Shown: positions 1 through 9,258 of the stretch, piece by piece
Numbering within the stretch: position 1 is the stretch's first letter
Layout of the letters: each line of letters starts with the position of its first letter
Source: Filimonas sp.
GTDB lineage: Bacteria > Bacteroidota > Bacteroidia > Chitinophagales > Chitinophagaceae
Length of the DNA stretch: 64,000 nucleotides
Direction of reading: 5' to 3'
Assembly (NCBI GenBank): GCA_017306865.1
Contig: JAFKHH010000014.1
Location: 1-64,000, forward strand
The notes under the pieces: generated by a model
What the model was told of the DNA's origin: nothing
The model's database searches: none
The model's input: the letters and a program-made list of their open reading frames with translations, nothing else
Made by a program: the position numbers and the translations under genes

Positions 1-6
1 TCTGTC

Positions 7-68
7 GCCGCTCTGCGGCTCTTTTCTTATAATTATTCATGGCTACCATTCTGCCGAGCCTCCGGCTC
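7..68. repeat. Two short GC-rich inverted repeats
   Basis: Two small hairpins stand out in AT-rich DNA: GCCGC-tct-GCGGC at 7-19 and GAGCC-tcc-GGCTC at 56-68. They lie next to the longer palindromic element at 128-305 and are probably part of the same kind of intergenic repeat decoration (inference). No coding potential is seen. Confidence 0.5.
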
Positions 69-127
69 TATTGAGATCACAAGTATTACAATCATTACGC
101 TTTTTAAAACAGGTAGCAGGAGAAATA

Positions 128-305
128 GGTCGCATACCTACGGCATGCCAAAGCCTGTGTATTTGGGAAGCTACCAATGTTTGATCCCTACGGGATTTGC
201 GTTTCAGATACAAAGGCTTTTATAGAATCAGGTTATGATCCCGTAGGGATCGGATATTGGTAGTATATATTATCGGGCTCTTTTGCATGCCGTAGGTATG
301 CAACC
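128..305. repeat. 178-bp nested palindromic element, copy 1 (complete)
   Basis: The outer arms are 21 bp long (128-148 and 285-305) and match as inverted repeats except at one base. Nested inside are a second pair of arms (around ctaccaat...gatccctacgggat and its near complement, about 170-264). A truncated left half of the same element is present at 29213-29328. The structure resembles a MITE or REP-type dispersed palindrome; there is no ORF inside. Confidence 0.75.
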
Positions 306-357
306 TAGTGATAAAAGATGTGGGTACACAGTAGGTCGGAGACTAGGATGATAAAAA

Positions 358-630
358 TCAAGCTAAGGAAAGTGGACCACTCTTTCCTCTGCCTTTACAC
401 AACATATTTTGCAAATGTGTTTCGATAGCATGTTGCACCTGCGGCATCTCTATCTCGTTTGCTTCACCCGCTTCTATTGCCACTACAGCTTTCGTACTAT
501 GCAGTATGCGAATCAGGAACTGGTCACTGAAATGCACAAGACAGATCAGTTGCTCATCTGCCAGGAATGATTGTACAAAACAGTTACAAACCGATGTGCG
601 AAATTTGACATCTATACAAAACGCTTTCAT
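358..630 (-). CDS. Doubtful small hypothetical protein
   Basis: This reading frame gives about 90 residues if started at the ATG ending at 630; an upstream ATG at 675 would add 15. The composition looks reasonably protein-like, but no domain or signal peptide is recognised. Its last residues (KSGPLSLA) are read from the AGTGGACCACT repeat at 371-381, which suggests either that the ORF is fortuitous or that its end has been replaced by repeat DNA. The next gene, the porin-like gene at 744, is on the same strand upstream of it. I would keep it only as a low-confidence candidate. Confidence 0.25.
   Translation of the reverse strand: MKAFCIDVKFRTSVCNCFVQSFLADEQLICLVHFSDQFLIRILHSTKAVVAIEAGEANEIEMPQVQHAIETHLQNMLCKGRGKSGPLSLA
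371..381. repeat. AGTGGACCACT palindrome, copy 1
   Basis: A near-perfect palindrome with flanks GGAA and CTTTCC. The same core (AGTGG[A/T]CCACT) recurs at 2315-2325 and 2367-2377, so the three copies bracket the porin-like gene. It could be the terminal repeat of a lost mobile element or a protein-binding site; the sequence alone does not decide. Confidence 0.5.
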
Positions 631-743
631 ATCTATTCGTTTTATTACAGTGAAATAAAAAAGGGGTATAGACATACCCCTTACATTGAGAGTGGTATGA
701 ACCGTCCTCCAATTGCTCGATTGCTTGCCGAAAAAAATTCAAA

Positions 744-2099
744 TTATAACCTGAACAGCATTGCAAAAATGATCCTGTCTTCTGATTTTACTAAGTCCGG
801 GCGCCAGTCCGCAGGTAATGGAGTGGTAGTATAACCATTCGGAGATGTTACACCACCTGCACCTGCAAAGTATGGTACGTCAGCATGCCTGTGTACATAC
901 TCTATGCGAAAAAGAAAGCTTTGGTTAGGCATCCAGTCAAAATTGGTAGAGCAATCCCACGCATGAAACTGGTCACCGGGATTTGCACTGAATGGATAGG
1001 CACCTTCTGTCTGCGTAGGATTATTGGGGTTTGGTAACGGACTAGCCTGCCCTGTCGGATACAATACCAGGTATCTTCCGGGATTGTTCATCACACCGCC
1101 ACCGATAGTCCATGCAAATTTGTTTTTAGCGAACCAGATACGGTTGTAGAACATGGCGCTTAAAAAATATTGCGCCGGGCCTTTTACCGGATCATCTTTA
1201 AATCCATTTACACCATCTCCTTTTTCAAAGCCCAGATCACCGGTAAGAGAAAATGCCATGCGGCTGATGCCGGTAGATTGTGGCCTGTTGAAATATCTTA
1301 CAAGCATACTATTGTCGGAGTGGAAACGCTTTCTTCCAGGCAGACCGCCCGCATCGGAACCATAGTAGTCGTTGGTCAATAACTTAAAGCTGCTGGTCGG
1401 GTTCCAGGTAATGTTAGCTCCTACGCCCGGCATTTTGTTGAACCTACCATAGCTCTGCCAGCCATTAATGATCCACGGTTCTATCTTCAGGTGTTTAGTC
1501 GGATAGATCTGCACACGTATGCCATTGAAAAACCACGGTGTATTATCAGACGTGTAAGATGCCTGGTATTCCCAGTTCTCTGCCTGGTAGTATGAGTTCA
1601 GGCCAATGTAAGACATAAACAATCCTGCATCCACGTTTATACCATACCATTTATTGAAGTGATAGCCGGCATACGCTTCGCTAAGATAGCGGTACACATC
1701 TGCCAGGTTGTATTGTCCGCGGTAAGGGCTGACATCATTACGTGGTACTACCTGCGAGCGGGTTCCCATTTGCAGCAGCACGCGCGCACGCACATTCTCA
1801 TACATAAAATCGCCACCCAAACTTAAGTGCGACACCTGCACTTCATTGTTACGCGCCAGTGCAGTAGAACCGACCACGGTGTTATCGTTGGGGTTATTAA
1901 ATGAGTGGGTGTAATTCACATCCAGCATTACGGTAGGAATAAAATATTTTCCATGAAAAACAGAAGAATCCCTCCTGTCTGAACCGTTTTGCCAATTCGT
2001 CTCTATGCCATCAAAGGGAATCTTAGCTGCAGTTGAGTCCTGTGCCTGCAGCAAGTGTGAGCATCCTAATAATCCTGCTGCGAGAAAGATTTTTTTCAT
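744..2099 (-). CDS. Putative outer-membrane beta-barrel porin
   Basis: The product has 451 residues and begins with a signal peptide (MKKIFLAAGLLGCSHLLQAQ, cleavage after AQ near residue 20). The rest is rich in alternating aromatic and polar residues typical of transmembrane beta strands, and ends in a phenylalanine-containing strand (MLFRL), the usual terminal signature of an outer-membrane barrel. It resembles the beta-barrel porin-2 family (OmpL-like, PF07642-type) seen in Bacteroidota; this assignment is by general resemblance. It probably forms a passive channel in the outer membrane for small solutes. It stands alone, transcribed leftward, with no SusC/SusD partner, so the substrate is unknown. 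An AGTGG-palindrome lies beyond each end. Confidence 0.7.
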   Translation of the reverse strand: MKKIFLAAGLLGCSHLLQAQDSTAAKIPFDGIETNWQNGSDRRDSSVFHGKYFIPTVMLDVNYTHSFNNPNDNTVVGSTALARNNEVQVSHLSLGGDFMYENVRARVLLQMGTRSQVVPRNDVSPYRGQYNLADVYRYLSEAYAGYHFNKWYGINVDAGLFMSYIGLNSYYQAENWEYQASYTSDNTPWFFNGIRVQIYPTKHLKIEPWIINGWQSYGRFNKMPGVGANITWNPTSSFKLLTNDYYGSDAGGLPGRKRFHSDNSMLVRYFNRPQSTGISRMAFSLTGDLGFEKGDGVNGFKDDPVKGPAQYFLSAMFYNRIWFAKNKFAWTIGGGVMNNPGRYLVLYPTGQASPLPNPNNPTQTEGAYPFSANPGDQFHAWDCSTNFDWMPNQSFLFRIEYVHRHADVPYFAGAGGVTSPNGYTTTPLPADWRPDLVKSEDRIIFAMLFRL

Positions 2100-2313
2100 A
2101 TTATCTGGTTTCTGTTTTAGAACACAGATAATAGTCTAAAGGCATGCCTGTATGCCATAAAAGTATTCGCAACACGCGCAAACCACTGATACAGCTACAT
2201 TACAACGGTTTAAACAATTAGATGGCATTCATCAAAAAAGGTATCAAACCCTACCAAAATGAAAAAACATATTTCATTTTGAAAAGAAATGAACCGCTGG
2301 TGCAAGGTAAAAA

Positions 2314-2378
2314 GAGTGGTCCACTTTCGTTATGCCTGTTTATAAACAAATGGCATGCACCGAAAAAGTGGACCACTC
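2314..2378. terminator. Inverted repeat with two AGTGG(A/T)CCACT copies
   Basis: The left arm GAGTGGTCCACTTTCG (2314-2329) pairs with the right arm CGAAAAAGTGGACCACTC (2361-2378), each arm itself carrying an 11-bp palindrome. It lies just beyond the stop codon of the leftward sulfatase (2387) and so could act as its terminator, but the palindromic arms also recur at 371-381, so a mobile-element remnant is an alternative. Confidence 0.5.
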
Positions 2379-2386
2379 GTTTTATG

Positions 2387-3718
2387 TTATCTTTTATCCG
2401 GGTAATTATCAAATAAGGTAGTCAGATGATCTCTTTGCGACCTGTAAGCTGCATCATCATACAAATTAACACGCTCAGAAGGATCCCAGCCCAGGTTGAA
2501 TAGCTCATATTGCTTTTTACCGTCCTGTTCTATTATCCGCAATTTCCAATCTCCCTCTTTCACACCTTCCAATACATAGTTGTAATAATAGATTGGCTTA
2601 TGTGGCTTGTTATAATTTTTCTGACCGAGCAGTTTTGTTACAGATTCTCCATCCAGTGTTCTATCCGGCAAAGTTGCTTTAGTCCACTCTGCTATAGTAG
2701 GCAAAATATCCAGGTTAGATATTGGTGTCCTGATCACTTCATTCTGCAACGTGTGCCCTTTGTAATAAACGATAAATGGCACACGATGTCCGCCTTCATA
2801 AGAGATGGCTTTAGAACCCCGGAAAATACCGGCAGCACCTATATGATATGGCTTGGTTGCGCCATCTTCAAACATACGCTTTGGCGCATTTAGCCAGGGG
2901 CCGTTATCACTGGAGAAAATAAAAATAGTATTATCCGCCTGCCCTCCTTTTTCTATTGCCTGCCATAATTTTTCCATCCCTTTATCCATCTCTTCTATTA
3001 CATCTCCCAGCTCGCCCGCGGCTGATGTGCCTCCGCTCTTTCTTGCTGCAAAGGCAACAGGCAGGTGTGGCATATTGTAAGCAAGATATAAGAAGAATGG
3101 TTTTTTATTTTTCATAGCACCTTCTACAAAGCGAATGCCCTCTTTTGTATAGTTACTGGTCAGCACTGTATCATCCGGGCGATAGATCTCCGGCGTTTGG
3201 TTACGGAATATTTTGATCACCGTATCAGTCTTCACATAAGGCGCACGATAATCATGGCTGTACAACATGCCATAGAACAGGTCGAAGCCTTGCCTGTTAG
3301 GCAATCCCGTTCCGTAATCTCCGATATGCCATTTACCTACACAAGCCGTCTGGTAGCCTGCGCCCTTCAGCATTTCAGCTATAGTCACTTCACTATCGGG
3401 AATAGCAGCCTTATCGCCCGGGCCTATTACACGGCTAAGATTAGACCTGCTGCAATACCTGCCGGTAAGGCTGGACACGCGTGAGGGGGAGCAGGTGGGT
3501 GACGTGGTAACAAAGTTGGTTGCCAATATCCCCTTTGCTGCCATTCTATCTAAAAAAGCTGTTTTGATCAGCGGGTTGCCATAACAGGATACATCGCTAT
3601 ATCCCATATCATCCGTAAGAATAAAAACAACATTGGGTTTCTGCTGCGCAAAAGAGAGGCCATAGTAGCTGCAAAATATAATCAACAGCAATAGCCTGCC
3701 CGGAGAAGATCGTTTCAT
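2387..3718 (-). CDS. Exported sulfatase (type I, formylglycine-dependent)
   Basis: The protein of 443 residues is a type I sulfatase that should hydrolyse sulfate esters. The N-terminal signal peptide ends near AQQ (residue 26). Metal-binding acidic residues appear at ILTDDMGYSD (D36, D37), and the activation motif is C76-S-P-S-R80 followed by LTGR, so the cysteine is expected to be converted to formylglycine by an anaerobic or aerobic maturase encoded elsewhere. Further sulfatase hallmarks are VGKWHIG near 127 and FSSDNGPW near 268. There is no sugar-binding SusCD pair nearby, so the substrate (glycan, or a small aryl or alkyl sulfate) cannot be inferred. A second sulfatase lies at 7422-9005 on the same strand. 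Confidence 0.9.
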   Translation of the reverse strand: MKRSSPGRLLLLIIFCSYYGLSFAQQKPNVVFILTDDMGYSDVSCYGNPLIKTAFLDRMAAKGILATNFVTTSPTCSPSRVSSLTGRYCSRSNLSRVIGPGDKAAIPDSEVTIAEMLKGAGYQTACVGKWHIGDYGTGLPNRQGFDLFYGMLYSHDYRAPYVKTDTVIKIFRNQTPEIYRPDDTVLTSNYTKEGIRFVEGAMKNKKPFFLYLAYNMPHLPVAFAARKSGGTSAAGELGDVIEEMDKGMEKLWQAIEKGGQADNTIFIFSSDNGPWLNAPKRMFEDGATKPYHIGAAGIFRGSKAISYEGGHRVPFIVYYKGHTLQNEVIRTPISNLDILPTIAEWTKATLPDRTLDGESVTKLLGQKNYNKPHKPIYYYNYVLEGVKEGDWKLRIIEQDGKKQYELFNLGWDPSERVNLYDDAAYRSQRDHLTTLFDNYPDKR

Positions 3719-3928
3719 GAGATGGCGTTAGTTTAATTGCGTTTGAAGCACAAATAAACACATTAATACAATTCACTGAAAAAAAGTCGGTCACAGCCAA
3801 TAGTTAACGCGGTGCCCAATCTACTCTTCTTACCTGTTTTGTCTAACCCATTCCATTCTTTGTCGATAAAATGCCAACCGGTTAGCGGCTAATAGATACA
3901 TTAGTAGCAGGTATTTATCCTGCAATCA

Positions 3929-4735
3929 ATGGTTGAAATATTTCAAAACATACGGGAGATCTATGATTTCAGAAGACCTTGCGAGGAACTGTCTGATTAC
4001 ATTGAGTTCTTCTCCGAGTCCTCACCAATGGCATCGGGGCGATATTTTGTAAACGGTCACGCACATGCGGGCATGTTTGCCAGTTGGACACCTACCTTTT
4101 ACATCAATCTTGGTTCTCCATACACGATAGATCTGAACAACAGCCGCTATACCATTGGCGCCGATGATGATATACTGATACTGCGCAACGGAAGAGTTAC
4201 ACGGCACATATTGCCAACAGACTGCATCTTCACTGTAAAGTTTTTCCCTGGTGGTCTTGAAGCTGTATTGGGCTATAGCCAGTCGGGGCTGGATGACCGT
4301 GTAGTACAACTGAGCCAGGTATTACCACCAGCTTTACTTACACGGCTTAAAAAAGCGGATAACTTTGAAGAACGATATTCCATTATACAGGAATATTTGC
4401 TGGCAGAGCGCCATAAGCGTTCTAAAAAAGACTATTACCTGAGAATGGTGTATGATGCGGTAGGCGAGTACAACGCAACAGGCATGCAGCTAAACACATC
4501 TCAAATAGCCGAGCGCTTGTTCCTGAACTCTAAAACAATCAACCGCTACTTTCATAAAGTGGTGGGCATTTCTCCCAAAGCGTACTTCGCTATGCTGAGA
4601 ACACGTGCAGCCTTAACTATGTTTATGCAACAGAAAGAACATTTCGATCCCTGGATATACGGGTACTATGATCACAGTCATTTTTCCAAAGATGTATTCA
4701 AACTTACAGGAAGAAGGCTACGTGGGTTTCGCTAG
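3929..4735 (+). CDS. AraC-family transcriptional regulator
   Basis: This 268-residue protein ends in an AraC-type double helix-turn-helix (about 185-268): LNTSQIAERLFLNSKTINRYF forms the first HTH, and HSHFSKDVFKLTGRRLRGF is the second with the typical FSxxFKxxTG signature. The N-terminal half resembles the cupin-like sensor domain common in Bacteroidota AraC proteins. The gene is divergent from the sulfatase at 2387-3718 (210 bp apart) and is 51 bp upstream of the exported hydrolase at 4787, so it is a plausible regulator of one or both. The ligand is unknown. Confidence 0.85.
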   Translation: MVEIFQNIREIYDFRRPCEELSDYIEFFSESSPMASGRYFVNGHAHAGMFASWTPTFYINLGSPYTIDLNNSRYTIGADDDILILRNGRVTRHILPTDCIFTVKFFPGGLEAVLGYSQSGLDDRVVQLSQVLPPALLTRLKKADNFEERYSIIQEYLLAERHKRSKKDYYLRMVYDAVGEYNATGMQLNTSQIAERLFLNSKTINRYFHKVVGISPKAYFAMLRTRAALTMFMQQKEHFDPWIYGYYDHSHFSKDVFKLTGRRLRGFR

Positions 4736-4786
4736 ATTGTCCGTTTTTTACTTTCCCAAAAACACCGCTATAACTTTCTTTGAGAT

Positions 4787-6217
4787 ATGAAAAAGTTGTG
4801 CATCTTCCTTCTTCTGTTACTGATCTGCAAACTGTCTACCGGGCAGGCTTCTATAGAGCCGTTTCCCGGTATGGTAAAGACTGATCCCCGGCTGGTGGTA
4901 CGTACCGGCTACCTGTTAGTACCAGAAGACCATCACAAGCCTGCTGGCAAAAAAATCAAACTGCCTTTTTTATTTGTACGCCGCCCCGACCAGGATGCGC
5001 ATAAAAATATTACGCTGTATATGGCCGGAGGCCCGGGCTACAGCGCTACAGCCGGCTTTGACAGCATTCGTTATAATGCTGGCTTTCTACGCTATGGAGG
5101 TTTTATAGCTTTTGATCAGCGAGGCACTAAAAGAGCGCAGCCTTCCCTTGACTGTACAGAGGTGAATGAGGCAATAAAACAAAGCTACCGGGAAAATAAA
5201 AGCAGGGATAGCCTTGTGCTGAATGCGGTAAAAGGATGCCGTGAAAAATTTATCCGACAGGGTATTGACCTGTCCGCCTACACTACTACACAAAGCGCGG
5301 AAGATGTAAATGCTTTACGGCTGGCGTTAGGGATCGATTCGCTGATCTTATCAGGCATTTCTTACAGTGGTAGTTTAATGCTGGCGGTAGTGAAGCAACA
5401 TCCGGAAGCTGTGCGCATGTTATTGCTGGACTCACCTTTACCCAACTTCATCAATTATGAAGAATGGGGGCTTTCCAATATAGATGAGGCATTAGACCAG
5501 ATATTTACCAACGCGGCTAAAGATTCTTCAAACCAATCACTATACGGCAATCTAAAAACACGCTTCAGGCAGTACTTTACTAAAATACACGAGAAAAAAT
5601 TTACAACACGTTACCTCGAGAAAGGCACAAAGGATAGCATCAGCATCCGGTACACTAAAAATGAGCTGCTCGATGCTATCATTGGCCGGTTGAATGCTTA
5701 CGAAATAAAAACAGTTCCGGGCATGATCAATGATATCATCAATGGCTATCACACACCTTACATACAGGAAGTTTTGGATGGCTATTTCGCCGGAGATAAA
5801 GATGTTGCAATGGGCATGCGCTACTCCGTTTATTGCAGCGGACAGATTGCTTTTGCAAACCGTGAGGTGATGCAGCAGCAGGAACAGTTACATCCCTGGC
5901 TAGCAGGTTATGCATTTAACAATGTTGATCATACTATTTGCAGTTGCTGGAATGTAAAGCCTGAACCGTTATCTGCTAAAACACCAGTATCATCTAACAT
6001 ACCGGTACTGATTTCCGGGGGAGATGCAGATCGCTTATGCAGGCCATTTTTTAACAGGCAACTTCAGCAGTATCTGCCCAATAGTCAATCATTGCTTTTT
6101 CATGATAAGGGGCACGGCGCCGGCTTTGCAGCAGATGGTATTATTTACATTGATGCATTTATGAAAGAGCCTTATAAAAAAATGACATCCTCTTCACCTA
6201 AACATATTGTGCAATAA
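4787..6217 (+). CDS. Exported alpha/beta hydrolase (TAP-like peptidase type)
   Basis: The 476-residue product starts with a signal peptide (residues 1-20, ending TGQ). The oxyanion loop AGGPGYS (80-86), the partner motif FDQRGT (109-114) and the nucleophile elbow G190-I-S192-Y-S-G are those of the prolyl-aminopeptidase/tripeptidyl-peptidase branch of the alpha/beta hydrolases. The likely acid is in ISGGDADR (D413 or D415) and the histidine is H443 in DKGHGAG. A long cap insertion (about 225-370) separates the elbow from the acid. It probably cleaves a peptide or ester in the periplasm. The serine hydrolase at 6260 follows 42 bp downstream in the same direction, suggesting cotranscription. Confidence 0.85.
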   Translation: MKKLCIFLLLLLICKLSTGQASIEPFPGMVKTDPRLVVRTGYLLVPEDHHKPAGKKIKLPFLFVRRPDQDAHKNITLYMAGGPGYSATAGFDSIRYNAGFLRYGGFIAFDQRGTKRAQPSLDCTEVNEAIKQSYRENKSRDSLVLNAVKGCREKFIRQGIDLSAYTTTQSAEDVNALRLALGIDSLILSGISYSGSLMLAVVKQHPEAVRMLLLDSPLPNFINYEEWGLSNIDEALDQIFTNAAKDSSNQSLYGNLKTRFRQYFTKIHEKKFTTRYLEKGTKDSISIRYTKNELLDAIIGRLNAYEIKTVPGMINDIINGYHTPYIQEVLDGYFAGDKDVAMGMRYSVYCSGQIAFANREVMQQQEQLHPWLAGYAFNNVDHTICSCWNVKPEPLSAKTPVSSNIPVLISGGDADRLCRPFFNRQLQQYLPNSQSLLFHDKGHGAGFAADGIIYIDAFMKEPYKKMTSSSPKHIVQ

Positions 6218-6259
6218 TTACACGTACACCTTTTCATCAAAAAGGAAACCCAATCAAGT

Positions 6260-7354
6260 ATGAAACTAGTTTTAACTATCGCAGCATTTTTTATAAGCGG
6301 TGCATCTGTACAGGCGCAATCCCCGGCAAAAGCGATTGCAGACTCCGTGGCAAAAATATTTATGTCTGACCCTGCCAGGGTTGGCCTTACTATCGGTATT
6401 GTACACCAGGGAAAGATTCATCAATTCTTTTATGGTAGTCTTGACCGGCATACTGTTCTAACACCCGGCGCACAAAGCACATTCGAAATTGGCTCTGTAT
6501 CTAAAACATTTGCAGGCACTTTGCTTGCACAGGCTTTGCAAGATGGTAAGATAGACCTGGATGCAGACGTACGTACATATCTTACGGAAGATTATCCCAA
6601 TCTTACTTATAACGATCACCCTATCCGCGTGCGTGATCTGGTAACACATATGTCGGGCTTACCCGCTTTTCTGCCAGACCAATCAGCAGCATTTAAATTA
6701 TCCCCGGATACTATACCATTTGTGCTCACCAAGGCATTTGCGAATAACAGCCGTGAACAATTGTTACGTGATCTACACACCGTAAAGCTGGATACTGTGC
6801 CCGGCGTGAACTATCGTTATTCTAATCCCAATGCGCAATTGGTGGGTGTGTTACTGGAAAATGTTTATCATTTGTCTTACAGTGAATTGATAAAAAAATA
6901 TATAACAGCCCCGGCAGGCATGGCGCGCACATCTACAGTACGTAATGATCAGCTATTTCAATTAGCAAAGGGCTATAGCGCATCTGGCAAACAGATGCCA
7001 TATGTACCTCCTGCATTTGCAGCGGCCGGTGGCATCTACTCTACTACAGCGGATATGTTACGTTACCTGCTATTTCAACTGGATAAAAAGAACGCTACGG
7101 CCCAAAGAAGCCAACAGGTTATTTGGGGAGCCGCGGATAAATATGCAATGGGATTGTTCTGGCGCATAACAAAAACGAAAAAGGGTGTAATCAAAATATG
7201 GCACACGGGCGGCACATTTGGTTTCTCCAGCTATTGTGTGTTGTTCCCGGATGCACAAACGGGCATTATACTACTGTCAAATGAAATGGATAAAGAATCG
7301 CAGGGCAAACTGATTGAAATGGCAGATCAGTTGTTTGAAGGATTAACATCCTGA
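6260..7354 (+). CDS. Class C beta-lactamase-type serine hydrolase
   Basis: This 364-residue protein has a signal peptide (1-20, ending VQAQ) and all three catalytic motifs of the beta-lactamase/penicillin-binding-protein fold: S79-V-S-K82, Y187-S-N189 and H315-T-G-G318. The HTGG triad instead of KTG is typical of the class C-like esterases and D-aminopeptidases, so the role may be beta-lactam hydrolysis, peptidoglycan trimming or ester hydrolysis. It lies directly downstream of an exported alpha/beta hydrolase. A hairpin at 7374-7401 closes the unit. Confidence 0.88.
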   Translation: MKLVLTIAAFFISGASVQAQSPAKAIADSVAKIFMSDPARVGLTIGIVHQGKIHQFFYGSLDRHTVLTPGAQSTFEIGSVSKTFAGTLLAQALQDGKIDLDADVRTYLTEDYPNLTYNDHPIRVRDLVTHMSGLPAFLPDQSAAFKLSPDTIPFVLTKAFANNSREQLLRDLHTVKLDTVPGVNYRYSNPNAQLVGVLLENVYHLSYSELIKKYITAPAGMARTSTVRNDQLFQLAKGYSASGKQMPYVPPAFAAAGGIYSTTADMLRYLLFQLDKKNATAQRSQQVIWGAADKYAMGLFWRITKTKKGVIKIWHTGGTFGFSSYCVLFPDAQTGIILLSNEMDKESQGKLIEMADQLFEGLTS

Positions 7355-7373
7355 CTCTTAAAACAAAAATTAA

Positions 7374-7401
7374 AAGCCCGGCTTTGTATAAAGCCGGACT
7401 T
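7374..7401. terminator. Bidirectional hairpin between convergent genes
   Basis: AAG-c-CCGGCTTT (7374-7385) pairs with AAAGCCGG-a-CTT (7390-7401) with one mismatch and a four-base loop. It sits between the rightward serine hydrolase (stop at 7354) and the leftward sulfatase (stop at 7422), so it can serve both. Confidence 0.75.
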
Positions 7402-7421
7402 AATACGTACATCTGTTTTTA

Positions 7422-9005
7422 TTATTTATTCATACCCGAACCCGGCGCATTTGCTTTCAAGTGTTGCGCATTGATCTTATTGATCTCATCTTCTACGCCC
7501 GTTGGCGAAAAGCTTGCCGGTAGCTGGGACGGCGGATACTCTATGAAAGTTTGCAGGAATTTTATGGCATAGAAGCTTCCCAACCCGACTAAATAATCGT
7601 TATCTACCAGCCACGCATAATACTGATCTGAAGTCTGGTCGGCCCGCTCAAATGGATCCATCCTTAGGTTAAACAACTTAGGTACGCGATACAGGATGAA
7701 GGGATCTTTCCATACATTGAAACCGGCTGGTGCTGACTGCTCCCGGAAAATAACTTTCCAGTCTTTGTACCGGATAGCTACAAGCTCTGCATCATCATTA
7801 AAATAAACAAACTCATCACGCGCGCTCTTATCCGTTTTTCCTGTTATAAAGTCAAGTTGGTTATATCCATCCAAATGTACTTTGAATGATTTCCCTCCTA
7901 CCGATGTGCCTTTTAGCAGGTCTTCTTTTATATGCGTATTGCCAGCTATAGCCAATAATGTAGGGAACCAGTCAAGCCCAGAAAAGATCTGGTTAGTTAA
8001 GCCTCCGGGTTGAATGTGCCCGGGCCAGCTTACGAATGCAGGCACACGATAAGCACCTTCCCAATTGGTATTTTTTTCACTTCTGAATGGCGTAGTGGCT
8101 GCATCTGGCCAGCTAAACTGGTTGGGGCCATTATCTGTCGTAAAAATTACGATTGTGTTATCTGCAATTTTCAGATCTGCCAGTAGCTTTGTAAGCTTAC
8201 CTACATTATCATCCAGCTCCAACATGCCATCTGCATAGTAGTTGCCGGGCATACCTGCTTTACCAAGATTAGATTCACGCACATGCGTTTTAAAATGCAT
8301 TCGTGTAAAGTTCATCCATGTGAAAAATGGTTTATCATTCTGTACTTGTCTTTTTATAAAATCCATACATGCAGAAGTTGTTTCATCGTCTATCGTTTCC
8401 ATTCTTTTTATTGTAAGTGGCCCTGTATCTTCCACTTTACCATCAGCAGTGCTATGTATAACGCCTCTTGGAGAATTGGCTTTTGTAAAATCGGGTTCAT
8501 CTTTTGGCCATGTTGGATGCTCTGGTTCCTCTTCTGCATTCAGGTGATACAGGTTACCATAAAACTCGTCGAAGCCATGTGCTGTTGGTAAAAATTTATT
8601 CTGGTCACCCAAATGGTTTTTACCAAACTGCCCTGTTGCATACCCGAGAGATTTCAATGCTTGTGCAATAGTTATGTCCCTATCCTGCAGCCCCACAGGT
8701 GCGCCGGGTATCCCTACTTTGGAAAGGCCCGTACGCTTGGCACACTGCCCTGTAATAAATGTAGACCGGCCGGCGGTACAACTGTTTTCTGCATAATAGT
8801 CCGTAAACCGCAAGCCTGACAAAGCAAGCTTATCCAGGTTGGGCGTTTTATAGCCAACAACACCGTTGCCGTAAACGCTAATGTTTGTAACACCTACGTC
8901 ATCTCCAAAGATGACGAGTATGTTGGGTTTCTTCTGACTGTACGCTGCAGAGGTAATACAAAGCAGTGTAACAGCCCATAACATGTAAAATGGATGCCGC
9001 TTCAT
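7422..9005 (-). CDS. Exported arylsulfatase (type I)
   Basis: The product is a 527-residue sulfatase with a signal peptide (about 1-24, ending AYSQ). Metal ligands sit in VIFGDDVG (D35, D36), and the activation motif is C76-T-A-G-R80 followed by TFITGQ, i.e. the CxAxR variant that still permits formylglycine formation. FGKNHLGD (about 128) and IVIFTTDNGPN (about 285) are further sulfatase landmarks. It is longer than the neighbour at 2387 and closer to classical arylsulfatases in general layout. It is transcribed leftward towards the shared terminator at 7374-7401, and its 5' side faces a divergent alpha/beta hydrolase. Confidence 0.9.
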   Translation of the reverse strand: MKRHPFYMLWAVTLLCITSAAYSQKKPNILVIFGDDVGVTNISVYGNGVVGYKTPNLDKLALSGLRFTDYYAENSCTAGRSTFITGQCAKRTGLSKVGIPGAPVGLQDRDITIAQALKSLGYATGQFGKNHLGDQNKFLPTAHGFDEFYGNLYHLNAEEEPEHPTWPKDEPDFTKANSPRGVIHSTADGKVEDTGPLTIKRMETIDDETTSACMDFIKRQVQNDKPFFTWMNFTRMHFKTHVRESNLGKAGMPGNYYADGMLELDDNVGKLTKLLADLKIADNTIVIFTTDNGPNQFSWPDAATTPFRSEKNTNWEGAYRVPAFVSWPGHIQPGGLTNQIFSGLDWFPTLLAIAGNTHIKEDLLKGTSVGGKSFKVHLDGYNQLDFITGKTDKSARDEFVYFNDDAELVAIRYKDWKVIFREQSAPAGFNVWKDPFILYRVPKLFNLRMDPFERADQTSDQYYAWLVDNDYLVGLGSFYAIKFLQTFIEYPPSQLPASFSPTGVEDEINKINAQHLKANAPGSGMNK

Positions 9006-9258
9006 GGTGTTCTGATTTTAGGTAGTAATTAGCTTTCCACTTTAAGACACCTCCCGCCAGAACAAACAGCCACTTTGCGAAAAAAATATTGCGTTCCCGC
9101 TCCATAGATACATGAGCAGTTTTATCACATGTGTACTATTTTATATTGCTTATTTATTGAATGCTACTTACGTCGATGATTTGGAGGAGTTTGACGAAAC
9201 CCAATGCTATGCTCCCCGTATGCATCCTAATATTGATATACTAAACCTAACTACAATT

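Noticed and set aside
2222-2416. 64-residue ORF on the + strand in the gap after the porin gene
   Set aside because: It is composed largely of the AGTGG palindromes and their spacer; not a protein.
9112-9258. 49-residue N-terminal extension of the exported hydrolase
   Set aside because: It precedes a clean signal peptide starting at the ATG at 9259, so the shorter start is preferred.
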